Source: an uncultured Oscillospiraceae bacterium
Lineage (GTDB): Bacteria > Bacillota > Clostridia > Oscillospirales > Acutalibacteraceae
DNA length: 64,000 nucleotides
Direction: 5' to 3'
Assembly (NCBI GenBank): GCA_900555015.1
Contig: USJL01000006.1
Span: 8,903-72,902, forward strand
Shown here: in pieces, positions 25,624-35,240 of the stretch
Layout: the number at the start of each line of letters is the position of its first letter
How positions within the stretch are numbered: position 1 is the stretch's first letter
Translations under genes and position numbers: made by a program
The notes under the pieces: generated by a model
Told to the model about the DNA's origin: nothing
Seen by the model: only the letters and a program-made list of their open reading frames with translations
Databases searched by the model: none

Positions 25624-28140
25624 ATGGCTAATAAAAAAGTTCAAAGCAATCGTTCTAAAAATCAAAATAAAAAGAATAAAAATCAACAACAAATTGCTGA
25701 TTTCCAAAGAAAAGAAGCTGTAAACCGTGTTGCAAGCATTGTAATTTTCGCATTATCCGTTATTTTCTTTTTCGTCGCTGTTGTCAGCGGTCAGGGTGCT
25801 TGGCGTTTTTTGCATAACACTTATGTTGGCTTGTTTGGAATTCTTGCCGCTATTGTTTTTCCTATATTAACTGTTGCAATAACTGTTTTGTATTCTGTTA
25901 AAGATAATGAACCGGGCACTCTTGCAATTAAAGGTGTAGAATGCATTATAATGATTTTGCTTATATCGGCTTTGATACATATTGTACAAAATCAACCCGG
26001 TGAAATTTTTAAAGACTGCATAGTTGATTCTTTTAAAACTGCTTCTCAAACATTTAACGGCGGTTTTTTCGGAGCTTTAATCGGTTGGTTACTTTTAACA
26101 TTGGGCAAAGCACCGGCTGTTATTGTTGATATAGTTCTTATTTTTGTTGACTTTATGTTTTTAACAGGTATTACAGTAATCCAATTTCTTAAAGGCGCAG
26201 TTTCTCCTGCAAAGGCAACTTATGAAAAGGTAGCTCCTGTTATTGAAGAAAAGCGAGAACAAAGGCGCATGAATAAAAAAACGATAGATGTGCCTCTTGA
26301 TGATGTTCCGCCTGAAACAGATAAGCCTAAAAAAGCAAAAAAATCAAATCAAACGGTTGATGTTTCAAGCGGCGATGATATTATTGACAATCAGCAAAAT
26401 AATATTGTTTCAAAAGATATTATTGATGAAATTAATCAGGCAACGGCACGTAATAAAGCATTAAGAGCAGATAATAAAGAAAAGTCTATTGATGAAATTG
26501 TTCGTAACGCTTCAAATCAAGAAGAAAAGAAACCTGTTGAAACTTTTGAAGTATCAGAAAGTCAAATGAAGGCAACAGTTGAGGATTATGTTATGCCTCC
26601 TGTTGATATTTTAAAAAAAGTTAAGCACGCTTCTACAAAGGATGTCAGCGGAGAGTTAAAAGAAAATGCCGAAAAACTTATTGATACGCTTCATTCTTTT
26701 AATGTTGATGCAACTATTACCGACATCAGCCGAGGACCGACTGTAACAAGATATGAATTAAAACCGGCGGCAGGCATAAGAATTTCCAAAATTACAAATC
26801 TTGCCGATGATATTGCACTTAATCTTGCTGCTACACATGTTCGTATTGAAGCGCCTATTCCGGGCAAAGCCGCTGTAGGCATTGAGGTTCCAAATGTTGT
26901 TAAAAACAGTGTTTCAATGCGTGAAATTGTTGAAACCCCTGAATTTGCACAGCAAAGTTCAAAACTTTCCGCAGGGCTTGGTAAGGATATTGCAGGCAAC
27001 AGCGTATTTTGCGATATTGCTAAAATGCCTCACCTTCTTATTGCAGGTACAACCGGTTCAGGTAAATCCGTTTGTATGAATTCAATTATCGTTTCTATGC
27101 TTTACAGGGCAAAACCCGATGAGGTTAAGTTCCTTATGATTGACCCTAAACAGGTTGAATTTTCAAAATATGTGGGCATTCCGCACCTTCTTGTTCCTGT
27201 TGTTACCGACCCAAGAAAAGCCGCAGGCGCATTGGGGTGGGCAGTGTCTGAAATGCTTCAGCGTTATAATAAATTTTCAGAAATCGGTGTAAGAGATATT
27301 TCCGGATATAATAAATTTGCCGAAAAACACGATGACATGGAAATTATGCCTAAAATTTGCATTTTTATTGACGAACTTGCCGATTTGATGATGGCTGCAC
27401 CCAAAGAGGTTGAAGACTCTATTTGCCGTCTTGCTCAAATGGCACGTGCTGCGGGAATGCATCTTGTAATTGCAACACAAAGACCGTCTGTAGATGTAAT
27501 TACCGGCCTTATTAAAGCCAATATTTCTTCAAGAATTGCACTTACTGTTTCTTCACAAATTGATTCAAGAACTATTTTAGATGCTTCAGGGGCAGAAAAG
27601 CTTTTAGGCAACGGTGATATGCTTTACAGCCCTATTGGCGCAACTAAACCCCTTCGTGTTCAAGGTTGCTTTATCAGCGATGAAGAGGTTGAGGAATTGT
27701 GTGAATTTATTAAAAATCAGGGCGACACGGAATATGATGAGAATATTCAAAAAGAAATCGAGGCCAAAGCAGTTGTTGACAAAAAGACAAGCCCCTTTGA
27801 GGATAGCGGAGAAGATGGCAACAATTATGACGCTTTGTTTGAAAAAGCCGCAGAAATTGTTATGGAAACAGGAACGGCATCAACATCATTTTTACAGCGT
27901 AAATTGTCCGTAGGATATGCAAGAGGTGCTAAAATTATTGACCAGCTTCAGGAATACGGCGTTATCGGTCCTGCTGAAGGAAGTAAACCTCGTCAGGTGT
28001 TAATGACCAAGCAAATGTGGCTCGAAAAACGAGCTTATGAAAACGGCAGGGAATTTACTGCCGAAAATTCCGAACAAATGGATTTTAACGATGTTGAAAA
28101 TCCTGTAAATGAAATTGAAGAAAATGATTTTAAGGATTAG
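25624..28140 (+). CDS. FtsK/SpoIIIE family DNA translocase
   Basis: The 838-residue motor pumps DNA through the septum at division or sporulation. About four N-terminal membrane segments (30-200) are followed by a charged linker (200-330), then the alpha/beta motor. The Walker A is AGTTGSGKS with Lys481. The Walker B is [13 protein letters not shown], and [18 protein letters not shown] is the conserved coupling segment. A C-terminal winged-helix gamma domain (about 735-800) with [21 protein letters not shown] binds the KOPS/SRS orientation sequence. It begins one base after the UppP-like stop. Confidence 0.94.
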   Translation: MANKKVQSNRSKNQNKKNKNQQQIADFQRKEAVNRVASIVIFALSVIFFFVAVVSGQGAWRFLHNTYVGLFGILAAIVFPILTVAITVLYSVKDNEPGTLAIKGVECIIMILLISALIHIVQNQPGEIFKDCIVDSFKTASQTFNGGFFGALIGWLLLTLGKAPAVIVDIVLIFVDFMFLTGITVIQFLKGAVSPAKATYEKVAPVIEEKREQRRMNKKTIDVPLDDVPPETDKPKKAKKSNQTVDVSSGDDIIDNQQNNIVSKDIIDEINQATARNKALRADNKEKSIDEIVRNASNQEEKKPVETFEVSESQMKATVEDYVMPPVDILKKVKHASTKDVSGELKENAEKLIDTLHSFNVDATITDISRGPTVTRYELKPAAGIRISKITNLADDIALNLAATHVRIEAPIPGKAAVGIEVPNVVKNSVSMREIVETPEFAQQSSKLSAGLGKDIAGNSVFCDIAKMPHLLIAGTTGSGKSVCMNSIIVSMLYRAKPDEVKFLMIDPKQVEFSKYVGIPHLLVPVVTDPRKAAGALGWAVSEMLQRYNKFSEIGVRDISGYNKFAEKHDDMEIMPKICIFIDELADLMMAAPKEVEDSICRLAQMARAAGMHLVIATQRPSVDVITGLIKANISSRIALTVSSQIDSRTILDASGAEKLLGNGDMLYSPIGATKPLRVQGCFISDEEVEELCEFIKNQGDTEYDENIQKEIEAKAVVDKKTSPFEDSGEDGNNYDALFEKAAEIVMETGTASTSFLQRKLSVGYARGAKIIDQLQEYGVIGPAEGSKPRQVLMTKQMWLEKRAYENGREFTAENSEQMDFNDVENPVNEIEENDFKD

Positions 28141-28143
28141 TTA

Positions 28144-30027
28144 ATGGCAGATTTTTTACCTATTAATAAAAAAGATATGGAAAAAAGAGGATGGACTCAA
28201 CCCGATTTTGTTTATATTACGGGAGATTCTTATGTAGACCATCCGTCATTCGGTGTATCAATAATCTCAAGAGTACTTGAAGCTAACGGTTATCGTGTTG
28301 CTGTATTGAGCCAGCCTAATTGGCGAGATGAAAATGATTTTACTCAGTTTGGAAAGCCACGCCTTGGCTTTTTAATAACGGCAGGGAATATTGACTCAAT
28401 GGTTGCACATTATACCGCTTCAAAAAAAATCAGGCGTGATGATGCCTATACTGCCGGCGGTAAGGCAGGCAAAAGACCTGACAGGGCAGTTACCGTTTAT
28501 TCTAATGTTGTTAAAAGAATTTATCCCGATACACCTGTTATAATAGGCGGTTTAGAGGCTTCATTAAGGCGTTTTGCACATTATGATTATTGGGCAGATG
28601 AAATTAAACCTTCCGTTTTAATTGATTCTAAAGCAGACCTGTTAATTTACGGAATGGGTGAAAAACAGGTTGTTGAAATTGCAAATAGGCTTAATGCAGG
28701 TGAACAGATTTCCGATTTAACAAATATTAAAGGTACTGTTTATTCGGTAGACGTTGTAAATACGCCGTATATCGGTGTTGAAGTTCCTTCATTGGAAAAT
28801 TGTATTAATTCTAAAAAAGAATACACAAAGTCTGTTAGGGTCGAGCAGGATGAGCAAGACCATATACGTGGCAGAGTGGTTCGCCAGCGACACGGCTCCA
28901 AAATGATTGTTCAAAATGAGCCTATGCCGCCTCTTACAACAAAAGAACTTGACGCTGTTTATGAATTGCCTTATATGCGTACTTATCATCCTATTTATGA
29001 AAAATTAGGCGGCGTACCCGGAATTAAAGAAGTTGAATTTTCAATTACACATAACCGAGGTTGTTTTGGTGCTTGTAATTTTTGTTCAATTCAATTTCAT
29101 CAAGGCAGATACGTTACATCAAGAAGTAAAGAAAGTATCATAAAAGAGGCTAAGTTATTAACAGGTTTAAATAACTTTAAAGGTTATATTCATGATGTGG
29201 GCGGTCCTACGGCTAATTTCAGAAAGCCGTCTTGTATGTTCCAGTTAGAACACGGTTTGTGTAAAGGTAAAAAATGTCTTGCACCAAAGCCGTGCCCCAA
29301 TTTAATTGCAGACCACAGTGAATATTTGGATATTTTAAAAAGTGTTCGTTCCTTGCCTAATATAAAAAAAGTATTTATAAGAAGCGGCATCAGGTATGAT
29401 TATCTGCTTCAAGATAAAAATGACGAATTCTTTAGGGAACTTGTTGCAAATCATGTTTCAGGTCAGCTTAAAGTTGCTCCGGAACACTGCAGTGCGGCAG
29501 TTCTCGATAAAATGGGCAAACCCCATATTGAAGCATACATTGAATTTTCAAAAAGATATTTTAAGTATACAGGTGAGGTGCATAAGGAGCAATATCTTGT
29601 TCCGTATTTAATGTCAAGTCATCCCGGTTCTACTCTTGATGATGCAATAGAACTTGCTGTCTTTTTGAAAAAGCATAATATCAGACCGGAACAGGTTCAG
29701 GATTTTTATCCTACACCGGGCACAATTTCTACTTGTATGTTTTATACCGAGTTAGACCCATACACAATGGAAAAAGTTTATGTGGCGAAAACGCCTCACG
29801 ACAAGGCTTTGCAAAGAGCACTTCTTCAGTACTATGATTCAAAAAATTATAAACTTTGTGAAGAGGCTTTAAGGCGTGCACACAGAACAGATTTAATCGG
29901 TTCAGGCAAAAATTGTTTAATTAACGGTTCACAGGCTCCGTACTCTAATAATAAAAGAAACGGTAACGGTTATGGAAACAAAAAATACAACTCCAAAAAC
30001 AAGGGAAAAAGTTTTAAAAAGCGATAA
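28144..30027 (+). CDS. YgiQ family radical SAM protein
   Basis: The 627-residue protein has the YgiQ architecture: an N-terminal region beginning MADFLPINKKDM and GGLEASLRRFAHYDYW, then a radical SAM barrel with the CX3CX2C motif in RGCFGACNFC, then a C-terminal DUF3362-like tail. It should bind a 4Fe-4S cluster and S-adenosylmethionine. The reaction of YgiQ proteins is not established. The gene begins 3 bases after ftsK, and its basic C-terminus overlaps comEA by 56 bases. Confidence 0.88.
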   Translation: MADFLPINKKDMEKRGWTQPDFVYITGDSYVDHPSFGVSIISRVLEANGYRVAVLSQPNWRDENDFTQFGKPRLGFLITAGNIDSMVAHYTASKKIRRDDAYTAGGKAGKRPDRAVTVYSNVVKRIYPDTPVIIGGLEASLRRFAHYDYWADEIKPSVLIDSKADLLIYGMGEKQVVEIANRLNAGEQISDLTNIKGTVYSVDVVNTPYIGVEVPSLENCINSKKEYTKSVRVEQDEQDHIRGRVVRQRHGSKMIVQNEPMPPLTTKELDAVYELPYMRTYHPIYEKLGGVPGIKEVEFSITHNRGCFGACNFCSIQFHQGRYVTSRSKESIIKEAKLLTGLNNFKGYIHDVGGPTANFRKPSCMFQLEHGLCKGKKCLAPKPCPNLIADHSEYLDILKSVRSLPNIKKVFIRSGIRYDYLLQDKNDEFFRELVANHVSGQLKVAPEHCSAAVLDKMGKPHIEAYIEFSKRYFKYTGEVHKEQYLVPYLMSSHPGSTLDDAIELAVFLKKHNIRPEQVQDFYPTPGTISTCMFYTELDPYTMEKVYVAKTPHDKALQRALLQYYDSKNYKLCEEALRRAHRTDLIGSGKNCLINGSQAPYSNNKRNGNGYGNKKYNSKNKGKSFKKR

Positions 30028-30400
30028 AAATCAGTCTGTTATACTTGTGGGAATTGCTATGATTGCAATAGGAATAATTTTTGTTTTTATTGCTTTAAAT
30101 CAACCAAAAGTAAGTTTAAATGTTTCTGAAACAGAATCTTCTGTGCCAAGCATTTCCTTTGATTCCACTGCCTCTGAAAATATATCAACAGAAAATGCAC
30201 CTGCAAATACTGTAATCAATTTAAATACATGCAGTGCAGATGATTTGATACAATTAAAAGGCGTAGGAGAATCAAAGGCGCAATCGATTATTGCGTACAG
30301 AAGCGTGCTTGGCAGATATACAAGTACGGAACAAATTAAAGAAATTAACGGAATTAGCGATAATTTGTATGATTCGATAAAAGATTATTTAACAGTATGA
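29972..30400 (+). CDS. comEA: ComEA-like helix-hairpin-helix DNA-binding protein
   Basis: The 142-residue protein has one membrane anchor (about 22-43), a Ser/Glu-rich linker and a C-terminal helix-hairpin-helix pair (about 80-140) with INLNTCSADDLIQLKGVGE. This is the layout of ComEA, the outer-face DNA receptor for transformation. The start is read from inside ygiQ (56-base overlap) with a weak ribosome binding site, so translational coupling is likely. Together with comEC and comFC it suggests an uptake pathway, but no pilin (comG) operon is in the window. Confidence 0.82.
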   Translation: METKNTTPKTREKVLKSDKNQSVILVGIAMIAIGIIFVFIALNQPKVSLNVSETESSVPSISFDSTASENISTENAPANTVINLNTCSADDLIQLKGVGESKAQSIIAYRSVLGRYTSTEQIKEINGISDNLYDSIKDYLTV

Positions 30401-31152
30401 GCAGTGTAATTGAAATTTTAAGACAAGCAATTTTTTCAAAGCGTTGTTCCGTTTGCGGAGAAGTTGTTGCTTTTGACGAAGAGCTTTGCCCATTATGTAC
30501 TGGTGATTTGCCGGTAATTAAACCTCCGCTTTGTTTAAAATGCGGCTGTGAAAAGTCAAATTGTGTATGTAAAAATCATAAACAAAATATTGAGTATAAA
30601 GCTGTTATTGCTCCCTTTTATTATGAAAATCAAATTAAAGTCGGCGTTTTAAATTTTAAAATGCACGGATTTAAAAACTTGTATAAAAGTTACGGTAAGT
30701 TTATTGCAGATAAGGTTTTGGAATATTATTCCTTAGTTGATTTTGACTGCGTTACATTTATTCCTATGATGAAAAGTGATGAAATCAACAGAGAATTTAA
30801 TCAGTCCGAACTTCTTGCAAAAACTGTTTCAAATTATACGGGTATTGAATTTTCAAAGTGTTTAATTAAAAAGCGAAAAACTAAGACTCAAAAAAAGCAA
30901 TCTGCTAAAGAGCGATTTGCAAATATGTATAACGCTTTTGATTTATATAAGAATGCAGATGTTACTGGCAAAACCGTTCTTCTTATTGATGATGTTAAAA
31001 CCACAGGGGCAACATTATCTTCTGCGGCATTAACATTAAAAGCGTATGGAGCAAAGGCAGTTTATTGTGCTGTTTTTGCAATTGTTAAAAATAATAAAAA
31101 AAGAAGCACTCAAACGAGTACTTCTTTAAATGGTGCACCTGACAGGAATTGA
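30397..31152 (+). CDS. comFC: ComFC-type phosphoribosyltransferase-domain protein
   Basis: The protein has an N-terminal zinc-ribbon-like region with CSVCGE, CPLC and CLKCGCEKSNCVC, then a PRT domain with the PRPP motif VLLIDDVKTTGATL (about 190-203). It matches ComFC/GntX, implicated in DNA uptake during transformation. It overlaps comEA by 4 bases (ATGA). No stop occurs until 31150, so the last 18 or so codons are the opposite strand of the tRNA-Leu terminator and the tRNA 3' half. The natural C-terminus probably ended near residue 235. Confidence 0.82.
   Translation: MSSVIEILRQAIFSKRCSVCGEVVAFDEELCPLCTGDLPVIKPPLCLKCGCEKSNCVCKNHKQNIEYKAVIAPFYYENQIKVGVLNFKMHGFKNLYKSYGKFIADKVLEYYSLVDFDCVTFIPMMKSDEINREFNQSELLAKTVSNYTGIEFSKCLIKKRKTKTQKKQSAKERFANMYNAFDLYKNADVTGKTVLLIDDVKTTGATLSSAALTLKAYGAKAVYCAVFAIVKNNKKRSTQTSTSLNGAPDRN
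31101..31126 (-). terminator. Terminator of tRNA-Leu
   Basis: An 11-bp stem (31101-31111 with 31116-31126, one G-T pair) is followed on the minus strand by a run of seven T. It also codes for the end of comFC on the plus strand. Confidence 0.75.
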
Positions 31153-31215
31153 ACCTGCACATCTCTCGATACCAGATCCTAAATCTGGCGCGTCTGCCAG
31201 TTCCGCCACAGGTGC
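31131..31215 (-). tRNA. tRNA-Leu (anticodon TAG)
   Basis: On the minus strand the acceptor arms GCACCTG and CAGGTGC pair. The D-arm reads GGCGGAACTGGCAGACG and the anticodon stem CCAGA/TCTGG encloses TTTAGGA with anticodon TAG. A variable arm is present, the T-arm carries GGTTCAATTCC, and CCA is encoded at 31131-31133. The length is 85 bases. It reads CUA-type leucine codons. Confidence 0.93.
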
Positions 31216-31271
31216 ATTGCATACATTGTATCATTTCAATTAAATAAAATCAATATTAAAAAGGGGTTATT

Positions 31272-32795
31272 ATGAAAAAATTTTTTGTTGCTGCAGGAAA
31301 GATTTTTTGTGTTTTTTTAGTAGTTGCTTTAGTCATTGGTGCAACTGCCGGAATATATTATTCCGCTTCAAAAACCTGTAATTTGAAAATTAAAATTAAC
31401 GAAAAGAAAACAGAGCAAAATTTTTACGGTTGGGGCACATCAGATTGTTGGTGGGCTGATGATATTAACGATGAAAATGCAAGAAACGAAATAGCAAATT
31501 TACTTTTTTCAACAGATGGGTTAAATCTTAATGTTTACCGCTATTGCATTTATGGCGGATATGACCCAAGTAATAACAGAGTAGATAATGAATGGCGTCT
31601 TGGTGAAAGTTTTCTTGTTTACAATGAAAATACAGGCAAATACGAATATGATTGGAACCGTGATGCTGCGTCTGTTGCCATGCTTCAAAAGGCAGTGGAT
31701 TTAGGGGTTGATACAGTTGTTTTATTTGCAAATTCTCCTCATTATTCTATGTGTATTAATGGTCAATCTTCAGGCTCATTCAGCGGAGACGGTGTTTGTA
31801 ATATTGATGAAAGCAAGTACAGTGATTATGTTAATTATTTTCTTGATATAACACAGCATTTTATAGATATGGGAATTCCCGTTAAATATATTTCACCCAT
31901 AAACGAACCTCAATGGGCATGGGGAGGTGATTATGTTACTCAAGAGGGCTGCCATTATGAAAAAGAGCAGGCTACCGCATTAATTAAATTGTTCGCACAA
32001 GAAATAATTAATAGGGGAATGGATGTAAAACTTTATGTTCTTGAAAGCGGTAATATAGGCTCAACAGCCAAGGATTATTATAACATGCTCGCCGGCGATG
32101 ATGAAATAAAATCTGTTATGGGTGCATACAGTTATCATTCCTATTTTAATGATAATGACCAAATTAAGAAAAGTAAATTCGGTAAATGGGCATCTAAAAA
32201 TGTTAATGTTCGTTTTGATATGAGCGAATGGTGCGAGTTGCCTGCCGCACATGATGCAAAAGATTTGGAAACAGCGTTAATTATAGCCCGTGTAATTGCA
32301 CAAGACGTTGGTTCAACTGGTGTAAACAGTTGGTCTAACTGGGTCGCAGAAAATCAAATAGGGTATAATGAAGAAGACGGAAAAGACTATTCCGACGGAT
32401 TACTTGTTACAAATCCGAATGATGAAACAGATTACTACATATCTAAAAGATATTATGGCTATCAGCAGTATTCAAAATTTGTTCCTAACGGTTCAACTTT
32501 ATTAAAATGCGGCGACGGCGTTTTCACAATAGCCACTTATAAAGATGATGAGGGTACTCATTTTCGTGAATTGGTTAACGAAACGGCATTTAAAACTCCG
32601 GACGGAAAAATTGTTCTTGTTGTTGTTAACGAAGGAAAATCCCGAACAGCCTCTATTAAATTAAAAGGCTACGATAACGTTGAAATTTATACTACCGACC
32701 AAACAAAAAATTGTGAAAATACTTATTTGGGTACTACACAAAAAAATTATGAAATTAGTGAAAATTCAATCAATACGTTTGTTTTTTCAAAGTAA
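31272..32795 (+). CDS. Membrane-anchored glycoside hydrolase, GH30-like
   Basis: The 507-residue protein has an N-terminal signal anchor (about 8-30) and a clan GH-A barrel resembling GH30 xylanases and glucanases. The segment YGWGTSDCWWADD opens the barrel. Glu212 in SPINEPQW is the likely acid/base and Glu319 in DMSEWCEL the likely nucleophile. A C-terminal beta-sandwich (about 400-507) completes the GH30 layout. No dockerin or cell-wall motif is present, so it is probably held by its uncleaved anchor. The substrate (xylan, beta-glucan or host glycan) cannot be told from sequence. It stands alone between a tRNA and a terminator. Confidence 0.75.
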   Translation: MKKFFVAAGKIFCVFLVVALVIGATAGIYYSASKTCNLKIKINEKKTEQNFYGWGTSDCWWADDINDENARNEIANLLFSTDGLNLNVYRYCIYGGYDPSNNRVDNEWRLGESFLVYNENTGKYEYDWNRDAASVAMLQKAVDLGVDTVVLFANSPHYSMCINGQSSGSFSGDGVCNIDESKYSDYVNYFLDITQHFIDMGIPVKYISPINEPQWAWGGDYVTQEGCHYEKEQATALIKLFAQEIINRGMDVKLYVLESGNIGSTAKDYYNMLAGDDEIKSVMGAYSYHSYFNDNDQIKKSKFGKWASKNVNVRFDMSEWCELPAAHDAKDLETALIIARVIAQDVGSTGVNSWSNWVAENQIGYNEEDGKDYSDGLLVTNPNDETDYYISKRYYGYQQYSKFVPNGSTLLKCGDGVFTIATYKDDEGTHFRELVNETAFKTPDGKIVLVVVNEGKSRTASIKLKGYDNVEIYTTDQTKNCENTYLGTTQKNYEISENSINTFVFSK

Positions 32796-32799
32796 TAAA

Positions 32800-32831
32800 A
32801 ACGCCTTTCACAGTTAATTGTGAAAGGCGTT
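32800..32831. terminator. Bidirectional terminator between the GH30-like and acyltransferase genes
   Basis: A 12-bp perfect stem, AACGCCTTTCAC with GTGAAAGGCGTT, has an 8-base loop and lies between convergent genes. Confidence 0.85.
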
Positions 32832-32836
32832 AATTT

Positions 32837-33760
32837 TTATTTCCAGCTTAATACTATTTCAGGATTTGCAAAAATTTCATCAAGCTTTTTAAAGAACGGC
32901 AAGCAATCGCCGTAGTCAAGAGACCTGTGGTCTATAGCGATTGAAATAGGAAGAACCTGCCTGATTTCAATTTTATCATTTCCGTTTTCGTCGGTAACAA
33001 CCATTGGCTTTTTTTGAATCGCATTAACTGCAAATGCAGTAGTTTGCGGCGGAATGATTTCAAGCAGCATACAAAGTCCTTTTTGTTCTCTGTAAATTGA
33101 ACCTAAGTTAGAAATGGTTGTTGTACCTTGTTCAATATCATATCTTGTTAATCTTTCGGTTGTAGGAATTGCGTAATATTCTCTTTTCTTTTTACCTGAA
33201 AGAGTGTGTACCTTGTGAACGCCCGGTGCTTTTGAACCGATTAATCTGTTAATTGTTTGGCGAATATGACCGTTTTTAAGACCTGTTAATGTGTTTGCCA
33301 TTGAAACTTCAAACATAACTTCATTCATGTCAGAATTATTAGCACGTCTTATTTTATCGTTAATATGTTCTGTCATTTCAGTTAATGTTTTTGTTCCCAT
33401 ATTATGAATGTTTATTGTCATCATTTCGCCGGTGTTTAAAATTGTGGGCATTGAAACATCAACATCATCATGATATGAAAGTGTGCCTCGAACAAGTCTT
33501 TTATTAAAATGAAGTGTGCAGTTCATTTTAGGTGCCGCCATAAGACCTTCGCAAATAACTTTAATCATAACAGTGTTAATAGTGATTTTTTTTGATTTAT
33601 CTGTAACACCTTCGTTTAACTTTTTGCAGTAAGGCAAAAAGTCTGTAACATCTGCTTCATAGCTCATCATTGCGTGTGGAATATCTTCCCAGCTTTCCGA
33701 AGTCATATTGGAAACAATCTTTCTTGCTATGCCGAAATGTTCTTGTTTAATAATTGCCAT
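32837..33760 (-). CDS. Stand-alone 2-oxoacid dehydrogenase E2-type acyltransferase domain
   Basis: The 307-residue protein is a CAT/E2 acyltransferase fold without lipoyl or peripheral-subunit-binding domains. The catalytic HxxxDxG motif is intact as HRSLDYG near the C-terminus. I choose ATG 33760, giving MAIIKQEHFG, downstream of AAGGAG (12-base gap). The ORF upstream of it reads through promoter-like sequence. Acyl-CoA is the likely donor and the acceptor is unknown. The CoA-transferase lies just upstream on the same strand but a hairpin separates them. A chloramphenicol-acetyltransferase-like role is possible but not indicated. Confidence 0.7.
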   Translation of the reverse strand: MAIIKQEHFGIARKIVSNMTSESWEDIPHAMMSYEADVTDFLPYCKKLNEGVTDKSKKITINTVMIKVICEGLMAAPKMNCTLHFNKRLVRGTLSYHDDVDVSMPTILNTGEMMTINIHNMGTKTLTEMTEHINDKIRRANNSDMNEVMFEVSMANTLTGLKNGHIRQTINRLIGSKAPGVHKVHTLSGKKKREYYAIPTTERLTRYDIEQGTTTISNLGSIYREQKGLCMLLEIIPPQTTAFAVNAIQKKPMVVTDENGNDKIEIRQVLPISIAIDHRSLDYGDCLPFFKKLDEIFANPEIVLSWK

Positions 33761-33819
33761 TAATTTCTTGAACTCCTTAAGTATATATAGTACGTAAAGT
33801 ATATCATAATAAAAAAAAC

Positions 33820-33845
33820 CGCACAATAGATTTTACTAAAGTGCG
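33820..33845. terminator. Terminator after the CoA-transferase
   Basis: CGCAC/GTGCG plus an inner TAG/CTA pair form an interrupted stem flanked by eight A and eight T bases. It lies between the CoA-transferase and acyltransferase genes. Confidence 0.6.
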
Positions 33846-33857
33846 ACTTTTTTTTGA

Positions 33858-35156
33858 TTAAAATTTGTCATTAAAACGTGATTCGTAAACTTTTATAAGT
33901 TCATCTCTGAACTTCGGATGGGCAATATTAATTAAAGCTCTGGCACGTTCTTTCAGCGTTCTGCCTTTAAGCATTGCAATTCCGTATTCGGTAACAACGC
34001 AATTAACATCGTTTCTTGTTGTTGTTACTGCTGAGTTTTCTGTAATTGTGGGAACAATTTTTGAAATTGTGTCGTTTTTTGTGGTAGATGTCATAGCGAT
34101 AATGGACCTGCCGTTTTTACTCATTGTTGCCCCGCGAACAAAGTCAACCTGTCCGCCAACACCTGAAAATTGTTTTAATCCGATTGTATCCGCAACTACC
34201 TGACCCATTAAATCAACCTGAATGCATGAATTAATAGAAACAAAATTGTCATTCATTGCAATGTTAGGAGGGTAGTTAACATATTCTATAGGGTACATTT
34301 CAACATCTTTGTTGTTGTTAATATAATCAAACAACTTCGTAGTTCCGAAAGCAAATCCTAAAATGGTTTTGCCAACATGTGTTTGTTTTTTGCTGTTGTT
34401 GATAACGCCGGATTTCAATAAATCAACAACTCCGTCGCCAACCATTTCCGAATGAAGGCCTAAATCTTTTTTATCTTTAAGCTCTTCGCAAATTGCATTT
34501 GGAATACCGCCAATACCAAGCTGCAAACAATCGCCGTCATTAATTAAAGAGGCACAATTTTTACCAATTTGGATTTCTTCTTCGCTTAAAGGAGCAGACG
34601 GAACATCAGGTAGCGGCTCATCAATTTCAACAAAATAGTCAAACTCGCTTATGTGTTTAACAGCTTTTCCCATGGTTCTCGGTACATATTTGTTAACTTG
34701 AGCTATTTTTAATTTTGTGTAAGAAAGTGTGCTTTCAATGTAATCAACATTTGTTCCCAAAGATACATAACCGTTTTCGTCAGGAGGACAAACTGAAACC
34801 AATGAAACCTCAGGCTTAATTACATCTTTTAAAACAGCCGGAATTTCATAAAAATTACATGTTGTAAAGTCTGCAATTCCTTCAGAAATTGCTTTCCTGT
34901 TAGAACCCGAAGCAAAAAAAGAATTATATTTAAAATGACCTTTATATTTTTCTTCAACCCAAGGAGTTTCTCTAAGTAAAAGCATGTTATAAATCGTTAC
35001 ATTATGAAACTGCTCAAAATTTTCAGTCATTGCACGTTCAACGCCTATCGGTTCGCAACATCCAAATGAAGTAACAACTTTATAACCGTCTTTAATGTGG
35101 CTTACTGCCTCTTTTGCACTTACCTTTTTTTGCTCATATTCATTTCGCCAATCCAT
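33858..35156 (-). CDS. Acetyl-CoA hydrolase/transferase family CoA-transferase
   Basis: The 432-residue protein resembles 4-hydroxybutyrate or butyryl-CoA:acetate CoA-transferases. These move CoA between acyl groups through a glutamyl-CoA intermediate. The likely catalytic Glu is in LHSEMVGDGV. FSGVGGQVDFVRGA and the C-terminal TEYGIAMLKGRTLKERARALI (in two parts) are conserved blocks. It may release butyrate, acetate or a similar end product in fermentation, but the acyl group cannot be settled by eye. It is preceded by an AT-rich promoter region at 35157-35240. Confidence 0.85.
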   Translation of the reverse strand: MDWRNEYEQKKVSAKEAVSHIKDGYKVVTSFGCCEPIGVERAMTENFEQFHNVTIYNMLLLRETPWVEEKYKGHFKYNSFFASGSNRKAISEGIADFTTCNFYEIPAVLKDVIKPEVSLVSVCPPDENGYVSLGTNVDYIESTLSYTKLKIAQVNKYVPRTMGKAVKHISEFDYFVEIDEPLPDVPSAPLSEEEIQIGKNCASLINDGDCLQLGIGGIPNAICEELKDKKDLGLHSEMVGDGVVDLLKSGVINNSKKQTHVGKTILGFAFGTTKLFDYINNNKDVEMYPIEYVNYPPNIAMNDNFVSINSCIQVDLMGQVVADTIGLKQFSGVGGQVDFVRGATMSKNGRSIIAMTSTTKNDTISKIVPTITENSAVTTTRNDVNCVVTEYGIAMLKGRTLKERARALINIAHPKFRDELIKVYESRFNDKF

Positions 35157-35240
35157 AATATCATTCCTTTGAAAAATATAATTACATATTACATTATTTC
35201 ATCAAATAATTCAAATTATTTTGATTGTTTTCATAAATAT

